The notes beneath the pieces were generated by a model, which saw only the letters and a list, made by a program, of their open reading frames with translations, was not told the DNA's origin and searched no databases. 5,455 nucleotides of DNA from Selenomonadaceae bacterium (lineage in GTDB: Bacteria > Bacillota > Negativicutes > Selenomonadales > Selenomonadaceae), in assembly GCA_017390245.1 (NCBI GenBank), contig JAFPCE010000109.1, positions 1 to 5,455 on the forward strand, written 5' to 3'. The translations under genes were made by a program, and so were the position numbers. Position 1 is the first letter of the stretch. Each line of letters opens with the position of its first letter. Shown one piece after another: positions 1 through 5,349 of this stretch.

Positions 1-48
1 AGCTTCATCAATAATCAGAGACGGGGTATCCAGTTCCCATAATTTCAT
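1..48 (-). CDS. PLP-dependent alanine racemase-fold enzyme, D-threonine aldolase-like (N-terminus only)
   Basis: Only the first 16 codons lie in the window, reading MKLWELDTPSLIIDEA from an ATG at 48-46. The gene continues beyond position 1. The short motif ELDTPSLIID near the N-terminus is typical of the alanine-racemase N-terminal fold in D-threonine aldolases and D-serine dehydratases (usual form LDTPALLVD). These enzymes use pyridoxal phosphate and act in the cytoplasm on D-hydroxy amino acids. A GAGAGGTG ribosome binding site lies just upstream at about 55-62, which supports this start. The exact substrate cannot be judged from 16 residues, and another member of the same fold is possible. 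The gene sits downstream of a terminator, so it probably has its own promoter. Confidence 0.45.
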   Translation of the reverse strand, partial: MKLWELDTPSLIIDEA

Positions 49-77
49 AGAAGGCACCTCTCATTCAAAATTTATCT

Positions 78-110
78 AAAATAAAAAGAACAGAGTAATA
101 ACTCTGCTCT
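78..110 (-). terminator. Rho-independent terminator after the TetR/permease unit
   Basis: On the minus strand, a stem formed by 110-101 and 96-87 (AGAGCAGAGT pairing with ACTCTGTTCT, one mismatch) closes a four-base TTAT-type loop. It is followed by TTTTTATTTT at 87-78. It lies about 70 bases after the permease stop, so it would end that transcript before the next gene. The + strand side is not followed by a T-run, so the terminator works in one direction only. Confidence 0.75.
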
Positions 111-112
111 TA

Positions 113-142
113 ATTATATACTTTTATCAATAAATATGCGAA
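113..142 (-). promoter_or_regulatory. Candidate sigma-70 promoter for the D-threonine aldolase-like gene
   Basis: The minus strand shows TTCGCA (142-137, 4/6 match to the -35 consensus), an 18-base spacer and a perfect TATAAT (118-113). Transcription would start near 106, inside the first arm of the terminator hairpin at 78-110. The surrounding DNA is very AT-rich, so a chance match is possible. Confidence 0.35.
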
Positions 143-177
143 TAAAATAATATACAAACTATATTACATAACAAAGC

Positions 178-693
178 TTATGCTAAATTTCTAATGCGTC
201 TCCTTAATATAAAATATGCTAAGGCACTGAACACAAGTGCAAGGGAAAAAAGCATGCCAGCACACTGGAGAAGCCTTGCTGAATGCCCATACAGAAATAG
301 CTCTCTGACTGTGTTAGAATACCAGGAAAGTGGCAGTGCCTTAGACACATTTTGCAAAATTTCAGGCATGGCCTCTGTGGGCCAGGTATAGCCTGATAGA
401 ATAAAGGCTGGTACAGGATACATGATTATACCACGTATGAATGCAACCTCCGTTTTAAAGAAACTGGAAAAAAATGTTACAAAGCTGAGAACAGCCAGGA
501 TAAATACAGCCCCCAGGCCATACATTTCTATAGCTGATGCTTTTAAGCTAATGCCAAAGCCTGCATCAGCTGTTATAACTACAAAAGCCAGGGACAGCAT
601 GCCTAAAAGCCAGTACACCAGAAATTTAACAGCAAAAAGCTTTTGGGTATTGTTTTTAATGTGCCAGTGGCATCTCTGCCAGCTCCATGCCAA
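178..693 (-). pseudogene. ABC-2 type transporter permease, C-terminal half only
   Basis: The frame is open from 720 to a TAA at 180-178, but its only upstream initiation codon is a TTG at 693-691 that lies inside the TetR gene and has no convincing ribosome binding site. Counted from that TTG, about four membrane segments are visible near residues 22-44, 57-79, 86-104 and 143-163. The signature region is SGYTWPTEAMP (100-110) followed by SKALPLSWYS and a VRELFLYG segment, ending in a basic RRRIRN tail. This matches the last half of ABC-2 permeases (YhhJ/DrrB-like), which export drugs or other hydrophobic substrates with a separate ATPase. Complete members have about 370 residues, so the first membrane helix, the large external domain and part of the core are missing. 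Homology seems to begin near residue 12, exactly where TetR stops. A small functional permease is unlikely. Confidence 0.75.
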
Positions 694-1321
694 TACTAAG
701 GCAAGTATCCTCTTCCTTGCTTAAACGCTTGATGATATCAGCACGCTCATTGGCCGATGCCCCTAGCAGTGTTAATGCCAAATCCACAGCAGCCCTGCGG
801 CTGTTAGCCGGCTTGCCTGCCCTGGTGAAATAAAATTCGGCAATACAGGAACGCATAGCACCTTTTATCAGCAATGCCTTCTCGTAATAAGCTGTTTCAT
901 TTAGTTCAAAACGGGTGCCATCTAAAAGCTCTTTGGCCAGAAAGGCAAACTGCTCTACCATCCGTTCAAACACAAACTTGGAATTGTATTCCTCAAAATA
1001 CACTTCCCGTACCATTTCATCTATTTCCATAACCTTTAACTCCACAGTACAGATAGCTGCATATTGAAACAATGGTGACTCATCAGGAAATCTTTCCTTT
1101 ATCTTCTGCTTACAGCTGCGTATCAGTGACAGCACCATAGCCTGGACAATATCCTCTTTATTTTTAAAGAAATAATATATACTGCCGGTTAAAACACCAG
1201 ATTCTTCTACTATTTTCCTGATAGTAGTTTTGGTATAACCATTCTGGCGCAGCAGCTTTTTCGTTGTATTAAGGATTTTCTGTCTAGTCTCTTCTGACTC
1301 GCCTTCATGACCTCTTGGCAT
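656..1321 (-). CDS. TetR/AcrR-family transcriptional repressor
   Basis: A 221-residue protein of normal TetR size. An N-terminal TetR_N DNA-binding domain spans residues 11-60, with the helix-turn-helix around TTIRKIVEESGVLTGSIYYFF (32-52) and the conserved YYFFKNKEDI ending. The rest is the helical ligand-binding and dimerisation part, which is variable in this family, so the inducer is unknown. The ATG start is fixed by AGGAGG at 1332-1327, five bases upstream. A near-consensus promoter and a palindromic operator precede it, so it probably represses itself. It is followed directly by the remains of an efflux permease, the classic target of such repressors. The last few residues (about AEMPLAH) overlap the truncated permease frame, so the true C-terminus may have been altered by the deletion that cut the permease. 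Confidence 0.9.
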   Translation of the reverse strand: MPRGHEGESEETRQKILNTTKKLLRQNGYTKTTIRKIVEESGVLTGSIYYFFKNKEDIVQAMVLSLIRSCKQKIKERFPDESPLFQYAAICTVELKVMEIDEMVREVYFEEYNSKFVFERMVEQFAFLAKELLDGTRFELNETAYYEKALLIKGAMRSCIAEFYFTRAGKPANSRRAAVDLALTLLGASANERADIIKRLSKEEDTCLSIGMELAEMPLAH

Positions 1322-1331
1322 AATGACCTCC

Positions 1332-1349
1332 TGTTATTTATAAATAACA
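1332..1349. promoter_or_regulatory. AT-rich perfect palindrome touching the tetR ribosome binding site
   Basis: TGTTATTTATAAATAACA is a perfect 18-base palindrome centred between 1340 and 1341. Its edge is the first base of the AGGAGG site of the TetR gene. It could be a second operator, or form a weak hairpin in the leader RNA next to the ribosome binding site. Its outer bases resemble the palindrome at 4621-4637. A role is inferred from symmetry and position only. Confidence 0.4.
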
Positions 1350-1351
1350 TT

Positions 1352-1365
1352 TTGAACGTGTTCAA
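1352..1365. promoter_or_regulatory. Probable TetR operator
   Basis: TTGAACGTGTTCAA has perfect 6-base arms around a two-base centre, the AAC-N2-GTT style of several TetR-family operators such as KstR sites. It begins about four bases after the predicted transcription start near 1369, so a bound dimer would block transcription. This fits autorepression by the adjacent TetR protein. Confidence 0.6.
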
Positions 1366-1375
1366 TTTTGTTTAT

Positions 1376-1404
1376 AGTATAATTCCATGCTTATTTTTTG
1401 TCAA
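1376..1404 (-). promoter_or_regulatory. Sigma-70 promoter of the tetR gene
   Basis: The minus strand reads TTGACA (1404-1399, perfect -35), a 17-base spacer, then TATACT (1381-1376, 5/6 match to the -10 consensus). The predicted start is near 1369, about 48 bases before the ATG. The -35 box abuts the T-run of the terminator of the upstream gene, so this is a tightly packed intergenic region. Confidence 0.8.
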
Positions 1405-1437
1405 GAAAAAAATCACCCCATTATGAAATGAGGTGAT
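1405..1437 (-). terminator. Rho-independent terminator after the FMN-dependent dehydrogenase
   Basis: On the minus strand, ATCACCTCATT (1437-1427) pairs with AATGGGGTGAT (1422-1412) over an 11-base stem with one G-T wobble and a TCAT loop, followed by seven T residues (1412-1406). It begins 14 bases after the dehydrogenase stop codon and separates that gene from tetR. Confidence 0.9.
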
Positions 1438-1451
1438 AAACGAGATATATA

Positions 1452-2471
1452 TTACTTGTTATAAATCATGGAGCTGTTAATTTCCTCTATGCTATGGGCA
1501 CCGCACATGCTCATGGTATCCTCCAGCTCCGCCTTCAGCTTCTCCACATAAATCTTGATGCCTTCCTTGCCAGCACCATAGATCATATTAACAAATGGCC
1601 GTCCAATCAGAACGCCATCAGCACCTAATGCCAATGCCTTAAATACATCCATACCGCTGCGGATGCCACCATCCACCAGGATGGTCATTCTGTCCCCAAC
1701 AGCAGCCTTAATGGCAGGGAGAACCTCAGCGGTAGCAGGACAGCTGTCCAGCACACGGCCGCCATGATTGGAAACAACAATCGCAGAAGCCCCAGCCTCT
1801 AATGCCTTCATAGCACCAGCTACTGTCATAATGCCCTTTAAGATAAATGGCTTCTTCGCCCAGGCAGCAATCTGCTTCAGCTCCTGTACATTTTTACTGC
1901 CAGCAGGAGGCTGGAGATTTTTCAAAAATGGCAGGCCTGCAGCATCAATATCCATAGCAATAGCTACGGGATTAACGTCCTTTACCATATTCATTTTATC
2001 TTCTACCAGCTCCATATTCCATGGCTTAATGGTAGGAATAGCCTGCCCATTATTCTTTTCAATAGCCTTTACAGCAGACTTCATAACATTGGCATCAACA
2101 CCGTCACCAGTTAATGCTACAATGCCAGCTTCAGCAGCACCAGCAATGGCAATATCATTATATTCTTCATCATTGTACTTATCGCCATAGTGCAGCTTCA
2201 TAGCACCAATTGGTGCAATAAATACAGGTATAGTCATAGGCTGGCCAAAGAATCTGCAGGAAGTATCTGCAGGCTTGTTATCGCAGATAGTGTCCATATT
2301 CAGCAGGATTTCCTGCCATTTATCATAATTGCGGGCAAAAACAGTACCACTGCCCTTAGAACCTGGACCTGGCATGGTATTTTTGCAGGCTTTGCCGTTG
2401 CAGACAGGACAAGTCTTGCAATATGGCCCCATCTGTGGTCTTGCAGCATCTAAAACCTCATTATAATTCAT
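1452..2471 (-). CDS. FMN-dependent alpha-hydroxy-acid dehydrogenase/oxidase family protein with Cys-rich N-terminus
   Basis: A 339-residue TIM-barrel flavoprotein of the lactate/glycolate oxidase family, which oxidises 2-hydroxy acids to 2-keto acids with FMN in the cytoplasm. The family marks are clear: LKGI (211-214) with the flavin-contacting lysine, SNHGGRVLD (234-242) with the catalytic histidine H236 and substrate arginine R239, and DGGIRSGMDV (267-276) followed by GADGVLIGRPF, which bind the FMN phosphate. The N-terminus carries four closely spaced cysteines (C18, C21, C24, C29) in a CxxCxxC-N4-C pattern that classical members lack. The ATG is preceded by AGGAGG at 2484-2479 with a seven-base gap. 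It starts 17 bases after the stop of the broken sensor kinase and has no separate promoter that I can see, so it was probably co-transcribed with the kinase. The substrate is unknown. Lactate, glycolate or glycerate are options suggested by family and context only. Confidence 0.9.
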   Translation of the reverse strand: MNYNEVLDAARPQMGPYCKTCPVCNGKACKNTMPGPGSKGSGTVFARNYDKWQEILLNMDTICDNKPADTSCRFFGQPMTIPVFIAPIGAMKLHYGDKYNDEEYNDIAIAGAAEAGIVALTGDGVDANVMKSAVKAIEKNNGQAIPTIKPWNMELVEDKMNMVKDVNPVAIAMDIDAAGLPFLKNLQPPAGSKNVQELKQIAAWAKKPFILKGIMTVAGAMKALEAGASAIVVSNHGGRVLDSCPATAEVLPAIKAAVGDRMTILVDGGIRSGMDVFKALALGADGVLIGRPFVNMIYGAGKEGIKIYVEKLKAELEDTMSMCGAHSIEEINSSMIYNK

Positions 2472-2488
2472 CGAAAAACCTCCTAAAA

Positions 2489-2815
2489 TTAGTGCTTGTT
2501 TCTAATGACATCAGCGATGGTTCTGTACATATTTTCTTTAATAATTGGCTTAGCAATATAAGCATTCATGCCATAGCGGATAGCTTCAGAAATATCATCC
2601 TTAAAGGCGCTGGCCGTCAAGGCAATAATTGGTATTTCCTTAGCATCATCCCTGTCCAGCGCCCTGATAGCTTCTGTAGCATGATAGCCATCCATTACTG
2701 GCATCTGGATATCCATGAGAATCACATCGTAATAGTACCTGCCAGAAGATTTAAACATCTCCACTGCCTTCTGGCCATCTTCAGCCCAGTCAATACGGCA
2801 GTGCATCTTATCCAA
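2489..2815 (-). pseudogene. Receiver (REC) domain fragment of the hybrid kinase
   Basis: The frame begins after a stop at 2824-2822. It holds about 105 residues of a CheY-like receiver: WAEDGQKAVEMF, then LMDIQMPVMDG with the phospho-accepting aspartate (D35 counted from the TTG at 2815), ALTASAF with the conserved threonine (T68) and IAKP with the conserved lysine (K89). The opening beta strand with the acidic pair that binds magnesium is missing, so phosphorylation should not work. The nearest start codons are TTG 2815 and ATG 2806, with no good ribosome binding site. It ends with NKH and TAA at 2491-2489, just before the ribosome binding site of the next gene. Confidence 0.8.
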
Positions 2816-2817
2816 TG

Positions 2818-2994
2818 GAGCTCAGGTTCACACTGGGCTGACATGCCAATGGCAAAAGAATATCTTAAGTCTGGTACCAGAATATAATTTAATGATACAT
2901 ATTTACCAGTATTCTGCAGCTTAGCACATAAAAGGCTGTTAACAATGGTACAATCAGCCAGTCCCGCCTTAACAGCATCAACTGCCTGCATCAT
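2818..2994 (-). pseudogene. Solute-binding protein family 3 sensor-domain fragment
   Basis: About 59 residues from MMQAVDAVKAG to CEPEL match the second lobe of the bacterial extracellular solute-binding family 3 fold (PF00497): AVDAVKAGLADCTIVNS, then a strand with LNYILVPDL, then YSFAIGMS. The DCTIVNS wording is typical of such domains used as extracellular sensors in hybrid histidine kinases, where they sense amino acids or related solutes. The frame stays open to 2722, but everything past 2818 is receiver-domain DNA in the wrong frame. Upstream the frame is open to a stop at 3036-3034, and the stretch GSAAVFPNFH there may also belong to the domain. Confidence 0.65.
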
Positions 2995-3119
2995 ATGAAA
3001 ATTAGGAAAAACAGCAGCACTACCGATAAAATTCTATTACATTTCTGGGCATTATCATTATTATTTTTATATTTTGGCACTTTCATACCACTATGCATTA
3101 TCTGTTTCCTTATGACCAT
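2991..3119 (-). pseudogene. N-terminal membrane segment of the hybrid kinase
   Basis: A 42-codon frame opens at ATG 3119-3117 with a basic, asparagine-rich stretch (MVIRKQ... KYKNNND) and closes with the hydrophobic segment ILSVVLLFFLIFI (30-42), followed at once by a TGA at 2993-2991. This looks like the uncleaved signal or first membrane helix of a membrane sensor. The solute-binding domain follows in another frame one or two bases away, so the stop is probably a product of the junction. Confidence 0.5.
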
Positions 3120-3210
3120 ATAAAAAATCACCCTTTAATCCTTTCTATCGCTATAAAAAAGCAATTATAAATATTTCTCTTAAACATTCGATAACACTAT
3201 ATTCTCTGTT

Positions 3211-3239
3211 ATTATACAACTTTTTTCCTATATTTTCTA
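3211..3239 (-). promoter_or_regulatory. Candidate promoter of the sensor kinase/FMN enzyme unit
   Basis: The minus strand shows TAGAAA (3239-3234, 4/6), a 17-base spacer and a perfect TATAAT (3216-3211), giving a leader of about 85 bases. A second TATAAT lies at 3169-3164 without a good -35 box. The whole 3120-3270 stretch is extremely AT-rich, so the assignment is tentative. Apart from these boxes and the terminator at 3271-3322 I see nothing in 3120-3402. Confidence 0.35.
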
Positions 3240-3270
3240 TACCATAAGCCTCAAACAATAAATCTTTTAC

Positions 3271-3322
3271 AAAAAATATAAGCGCAGCTATAAGAGTTAA
3301 TTATGCTCCCATAACTGCGCTT
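3271..3322 (-). terminator. Rho-independent terminator after the CdaR-type regulator
   Basis: On the minus strand, AAGCGCAGTTAT (3322-3311) pairs with ATAGCTGCGCTT (3291-3280) over twelve base pairs including one wobble. The stem can extend through GGGAG/CTCTT to 17 pairs around a nine-base loop. TATATTTTTT follows (3280-3271). It lies 80 bases after the stop codon of the regulator, with no coding sequence between. Confidence 0.85.
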
Positions 3323-3402
3323 TAACGTTTATATACTCAGCAAAATCTGTATGTAAACAGTTCCTTTTTTATTTTCTTTTGTTATTCACTGGGTGTCACC
3401 TT

Positions 3403-4527
3403 TTATATATCCTGATAGAAATACATTACCAGATAAAAAACGGCACTATTTCTGATGGAACGTGGATCATAGCCCGTACGGCTGTATATACGCTTTAAAT
3501 GCTGCTGCAGGGTATTTTTATGTATGTACAGAGCCTCAGCAGTTTTAGTAATAGAGCCATCGTGCTCAAAGAAACATTCCAGGGTAGCAATGGCATCTGC
3601 CAGCTCCTGCCGACTATAGCCTTTAAAAATCTTCTTAACGTAAGCTTTCTTCACTACCAAGGGGATATCATCAGCAAAAATCTCCATATTGATTTCGTCA
3701 TAGCTCTTAATGCTGACATTGCCCTTGCGGTGACAGGACTGCAGGGCTTTTTTCGCCTGCTTGAAGGCCTCACTTAAATAGGAGTTATCCTCCACACCAC
3801 CGTCAATGCCGATACAAATATCCCAGCCCTGGTTATGTGCATAGCTTTGCAGCTCTTTAGCAAAAGCACGCAGCTGTTCCTTATCAGCAAAGCTGCTGAA
3901 AAACACCATAATCTGATTGGTAATGGTACAGCAGCAGCTGCTATCCTTTTGCTGGGCAAAGGCTTCCAATGTGTTAAATAAATCCTGGCGCTGAGACAAC
4001 AGCTCCTTGTCCCGGTTAGCCAAATCCACCGCCAATATCCGCCGTGTCAGCTGGATATCAATGCCTATGCTGCGTCCACGCTCTATCTGCTCTTCCGTAA
4101 AGAAGCCTTCACTATGATTTAACAGCTCAGTGAAAAATAAAGACTGCTGATACCTGAGATTGCTCTGCATCTTGTCATTTTCCTGCTGGTAAACAAGAAG
4201 CTCTGTCATTTTCCGGATAACATTGGCCAAAGGCAGAATAACATCGTATTCTCCCGTTATGCCCAGAACACCAATAGGCTCTCCCTCAACCTTCAGCATG
4301 AAATTTGTACCGGTTTTTGTGCCTGGTATTTCATTGTCATAAGCAATCCTCAGCTCGTCTAAGCCCTCCTGGATAATCCTGGCTGCACCGCCATGATAGG
4401 TATTGATACGGGCAGGATCAGAGCTGGCAATAATAATCCCCTGCTTATTCATGAGATTAATCTTCTGCGGCAAAACCTGATTAATTTCCTTAATGATAGA
4501 CCTTGCCTGATACTCCTGCAGCTCCAA
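3403..4527 (-). CDS. cdaR: CdaR/SdaR-family sugar diacid (glycerate) regulator
   Basis: A 374-residue protein, close to the 385 of E. coli CdaR, which senses glycerate or sugar diacids and activates the genes for their use. Residues 4-135 are the sugar-diacid recognition domain (ARSIIKEINQVLPQKINLMN, then GIIIASSDPARINTYHGGA and a GVLGITGEYDVILPLANVI segment). Residues about 145-280 form the central GGDEF-like linker. Residues 308-370 are the PucR-type helix-turn-helix (SITKTAEALYIHKNTLQQHLKRI, then TGYDPR). The start is a TTG at 4527-4525. It is well supported by AGGAGG at 4540-4535 with a seven-base gap, and by the family's usual MEL beginning. It has its own candidate promoter, an upstream palindrome and a terminator, so it is probably a single-gene unit. 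The reductase remnant upstream, an enzyme of the same pathway, supports the role. The exact inducer is inferred. Confidence 0.88.
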   Translation of the reverse strand: MELQEYQARSIIKEINQVLPQKINLMNKQGIIIASSDPARINTYHGGAARIIQEGLDELRIAYDNEIPGTKTGTNFMLKVEGEPIGVLGITGEYDVILPLANVIRKMTELLVYQQENDKMQSNLRYQQSLFFTELLNHSEGFFTEEQIERGRSIGIDIQLTRRILAVDLANRDKELLSQRQDLFNTLEAFAQQKDSSCCCTITNQIMVFFSSFADKEQLRAFAKELQSYAHNQGWDICIGIDGGVEDNSYLSEAFKQAKKALQSCHRKGNVSIKSYDEINMEIFADDIPLVVKKAYVKKIFKGYSRQELADAIATLECFFEHDGSITKTAEALYIHKNTLQQHLKRIYSRTGYDPRSIRNSAVFYLVMYFYQDI

Positions 4528-4577
4528 GCCTGCTCCTCCTTATCCCCATATCATCCATTCATTGCATATTACGTTTG

Positions 4578-4606
4578 CTTATAATTCTCCAGAAGCTATT
4601 GCACAA
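4578..4606 (-). promoter_or_regulatory. Candidate promoter of cdaR
   Basis: The minus strand has TTGTGC (4606-4601, 3/6), a 17-base spacer and TATAAG (4583-4578, 5/6). The predicted start near 4571 gives a leader of about 44 bases before the TTG start. The weak -35 box suits an activator-dependent promoter. Confidence 0.45.
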
Positions 4607-4610
4607 GCTT

Positions 4611-4668
4611 ACATTTTTCATTGTTATTTAATAACAACGTCTGCTTGATAGACACTGTGGAAAAATGT
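4611..4668. repeat. Nine-base inverted repeat enclosing the 4621-4637 palindrome
   Basis: ACATTTTTC at 4611-4619 is the exact reverse complement of GAAAAATGT at 4660-4668, which overlaps the stop codon of the reductase. In RNA the two arms could pair around the inner hairpin. The arms are A/T-rich, so chance is a fair explanation. Confidence 0.3.
4621..4637. promoter_or_regulatory. Palindrome upstream of cdaR, possible activator site
   Basis: TTGTTATTTAATAACAA has perfect eight-base arms around one central base. Its centre is about 58 bases upstream of the predicted cdaR transcription start, a usual place for an activator to bind, so self-activation by CdaR is possible. As a terminator for the upstream gene it is poor, because the stem has almost no G-C pairs. 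Confidence 0.45.
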
Positions 4669-5345
4669 CAGCACTTGCTTCTGTACCAGTTAATAATAGC
4701 CTGAGTTCCCTTATCATCCATGCCGCGGGCACTAAGCTGGTCATAAAGCTCCTTTGCCTTTAAAAGGCCTGGCAATTCAAGGCCTGCCTCCTCAGCAGAC
4801 TCAATGGCGATGCGCATATCCTTAAGGAAATGCTTAATATAGAAGCCTGGCTTGTCATCGCCCTTCAGCATACGGCGGCCCAGGTTGCTGAGAGACCAGG
4901 AGCCTGCAGCACCAGTTTCAATGGTTTCTAAAACCTTATTGGCATCAAGGCCCATTTTCTCCGCATAGAAAAGTGCCTCAGCCACCCCCAGCATGCCAGC
5001 TGCAATGGCAATCTGATTGGCCATCTTGGTGTACTGGCCAGAGCCTGCAGGTCCAAAGAAGCTGATGGTCTTACCCATTACCTCAAATACTGGCTTCAGG
5101 TCATTAAAAGCCTCATCATCGCCACCTGTCATAATAGCAAGCGTTGCATTTTTCGCCCCTAAATCACCACCGGAAACAGGTGCATCCATAGCTGCAATTC
5201 CCTTGGCCTTTGCCGCTTCATATATCTTTTTAGCAAGACTTGGGCTGGAGGTAGTCATGTCTACTACATAGCCACCCTGCTTTGCCTGGAGAATACCATT
5301 TCCCCCCAGGTATACCTGCTCCACATCCTGAGGATAGCCAACCAT
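4668..5345 (-). pseudogene. Beta-hydroxyacid dehydrogenase (2-hydroxy-3-oxopropionate reductase type), N-terminus replaced
   Basis: Family members of about 290 residues reduce tartronate semialdehyde or oxidise 3-hydroxyisobutyrate with NAD(P). Counting from the ATG at 5345, the substrate motif DAPVSGG (54-60), the catalytic lysine in GQYTKMANQ (K107) with N110, and HFLKDMRIA (172-180) of the C-terminal helical domain are all intact. The first ~65 residues, which carry the GxGxxG dinucleotide-binding loop, are missing. The protein therefore cannot bind its cofactor normally. The frame does not start at this ATG: it stays open to the window edge, and upstream codons encode a different membrane protein. 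VVITMVGYP is expected internal sequence for the dehydrogenase, not a start, and no ribosome binding site precedes the ATG. A glycerate-pathway role is supported by the CdaR-type regulator gene downstream. Confidence 0.8.
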
Positions 5346-5349
5346 AGTT

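Larger units (their letters stand above)
2489..3119 (-). pseudogene. Hybrid sensor histidine kinase, collapsed to three out-of-frame fragments
   Basis: Three pieces follow each other in the order expected for one gene: a cytoplasmic lead plus membrane segment (3119-2991), part of a periplasmic solute-binding-like sensor domain (about 2994-2818), and a receiver domain without its first acidic residues (2815-2489). They lie in different frames. The rest of the sensor, the second membrane helix, the phospho-accepting HisKA domain and the ATPase domain are absent. Intact kinases of this design usually exceed 700 residues, so at least 1.5 kb is missing. No single frame can produce a working kinase. 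A weak AAAGGG site at 3136-3131, eleven bases from the ATG, would serve as its ribosome binding site. The FMN enzyme gene follows at once, so the intact kinase may have controlled or been co-expressed with it. A true deletion and an assembly collapse cannot be told apart here. Confidence 0.75.

Noticed and set aside
691..693. TTG as a real start of a short permease gene
   Set aside because: No ribosome binding site stands before it, it lies in the TetR coding sequence, and the first dozen residues do not look like permease.
194..724. Two plus-strand open frames of 65 and 100 codons opposite the permease
   Set aside because: They are antisense to a frame with clear membrane-protein homology, show no recognisable motif and have no convincing ribosome binding site.
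2722..2817. C-terminal tail of the solute-binding fragment as genuine protein
   Set aside because: After position 2818 the same DNA encodes the receiver domain in another frame with perfect motifs, so the tail is out-of-frame translation.
1768..2887. Plus-strand open frames opposite the FMN enzyme and kinase remnant
   Set aside because: They mirror strongly conserved minus-strand coding sequence and carry no domain pattern of their own.
3120..3270. A riboswitch or small RNA in the long AT-rich leader
   Set aside because: Apart from the terminator just beyond it, no stable stem or known aptamer core is visible. An ATAACA/TGTTAT pairing at about 3191-3212 has a ten-base loop and is weak.
4621..4637. 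A Rex (redox repressor) operator
   Set aside because: The arms resemble the clostridial form TTGTTAA-N4-TTAACAA, but the half-site spacing is one base short and no redox gene is adjacent, so I did not assign it.
5343..5345. ATG 5345 as the true start of the dehydrogenase
   Set aside because: The frame is open upstream to the window edge, VVIT before the ATG fits the family's internal sequence, and a start here would omit the NAD-binding loop. No ribosome binding site is present.
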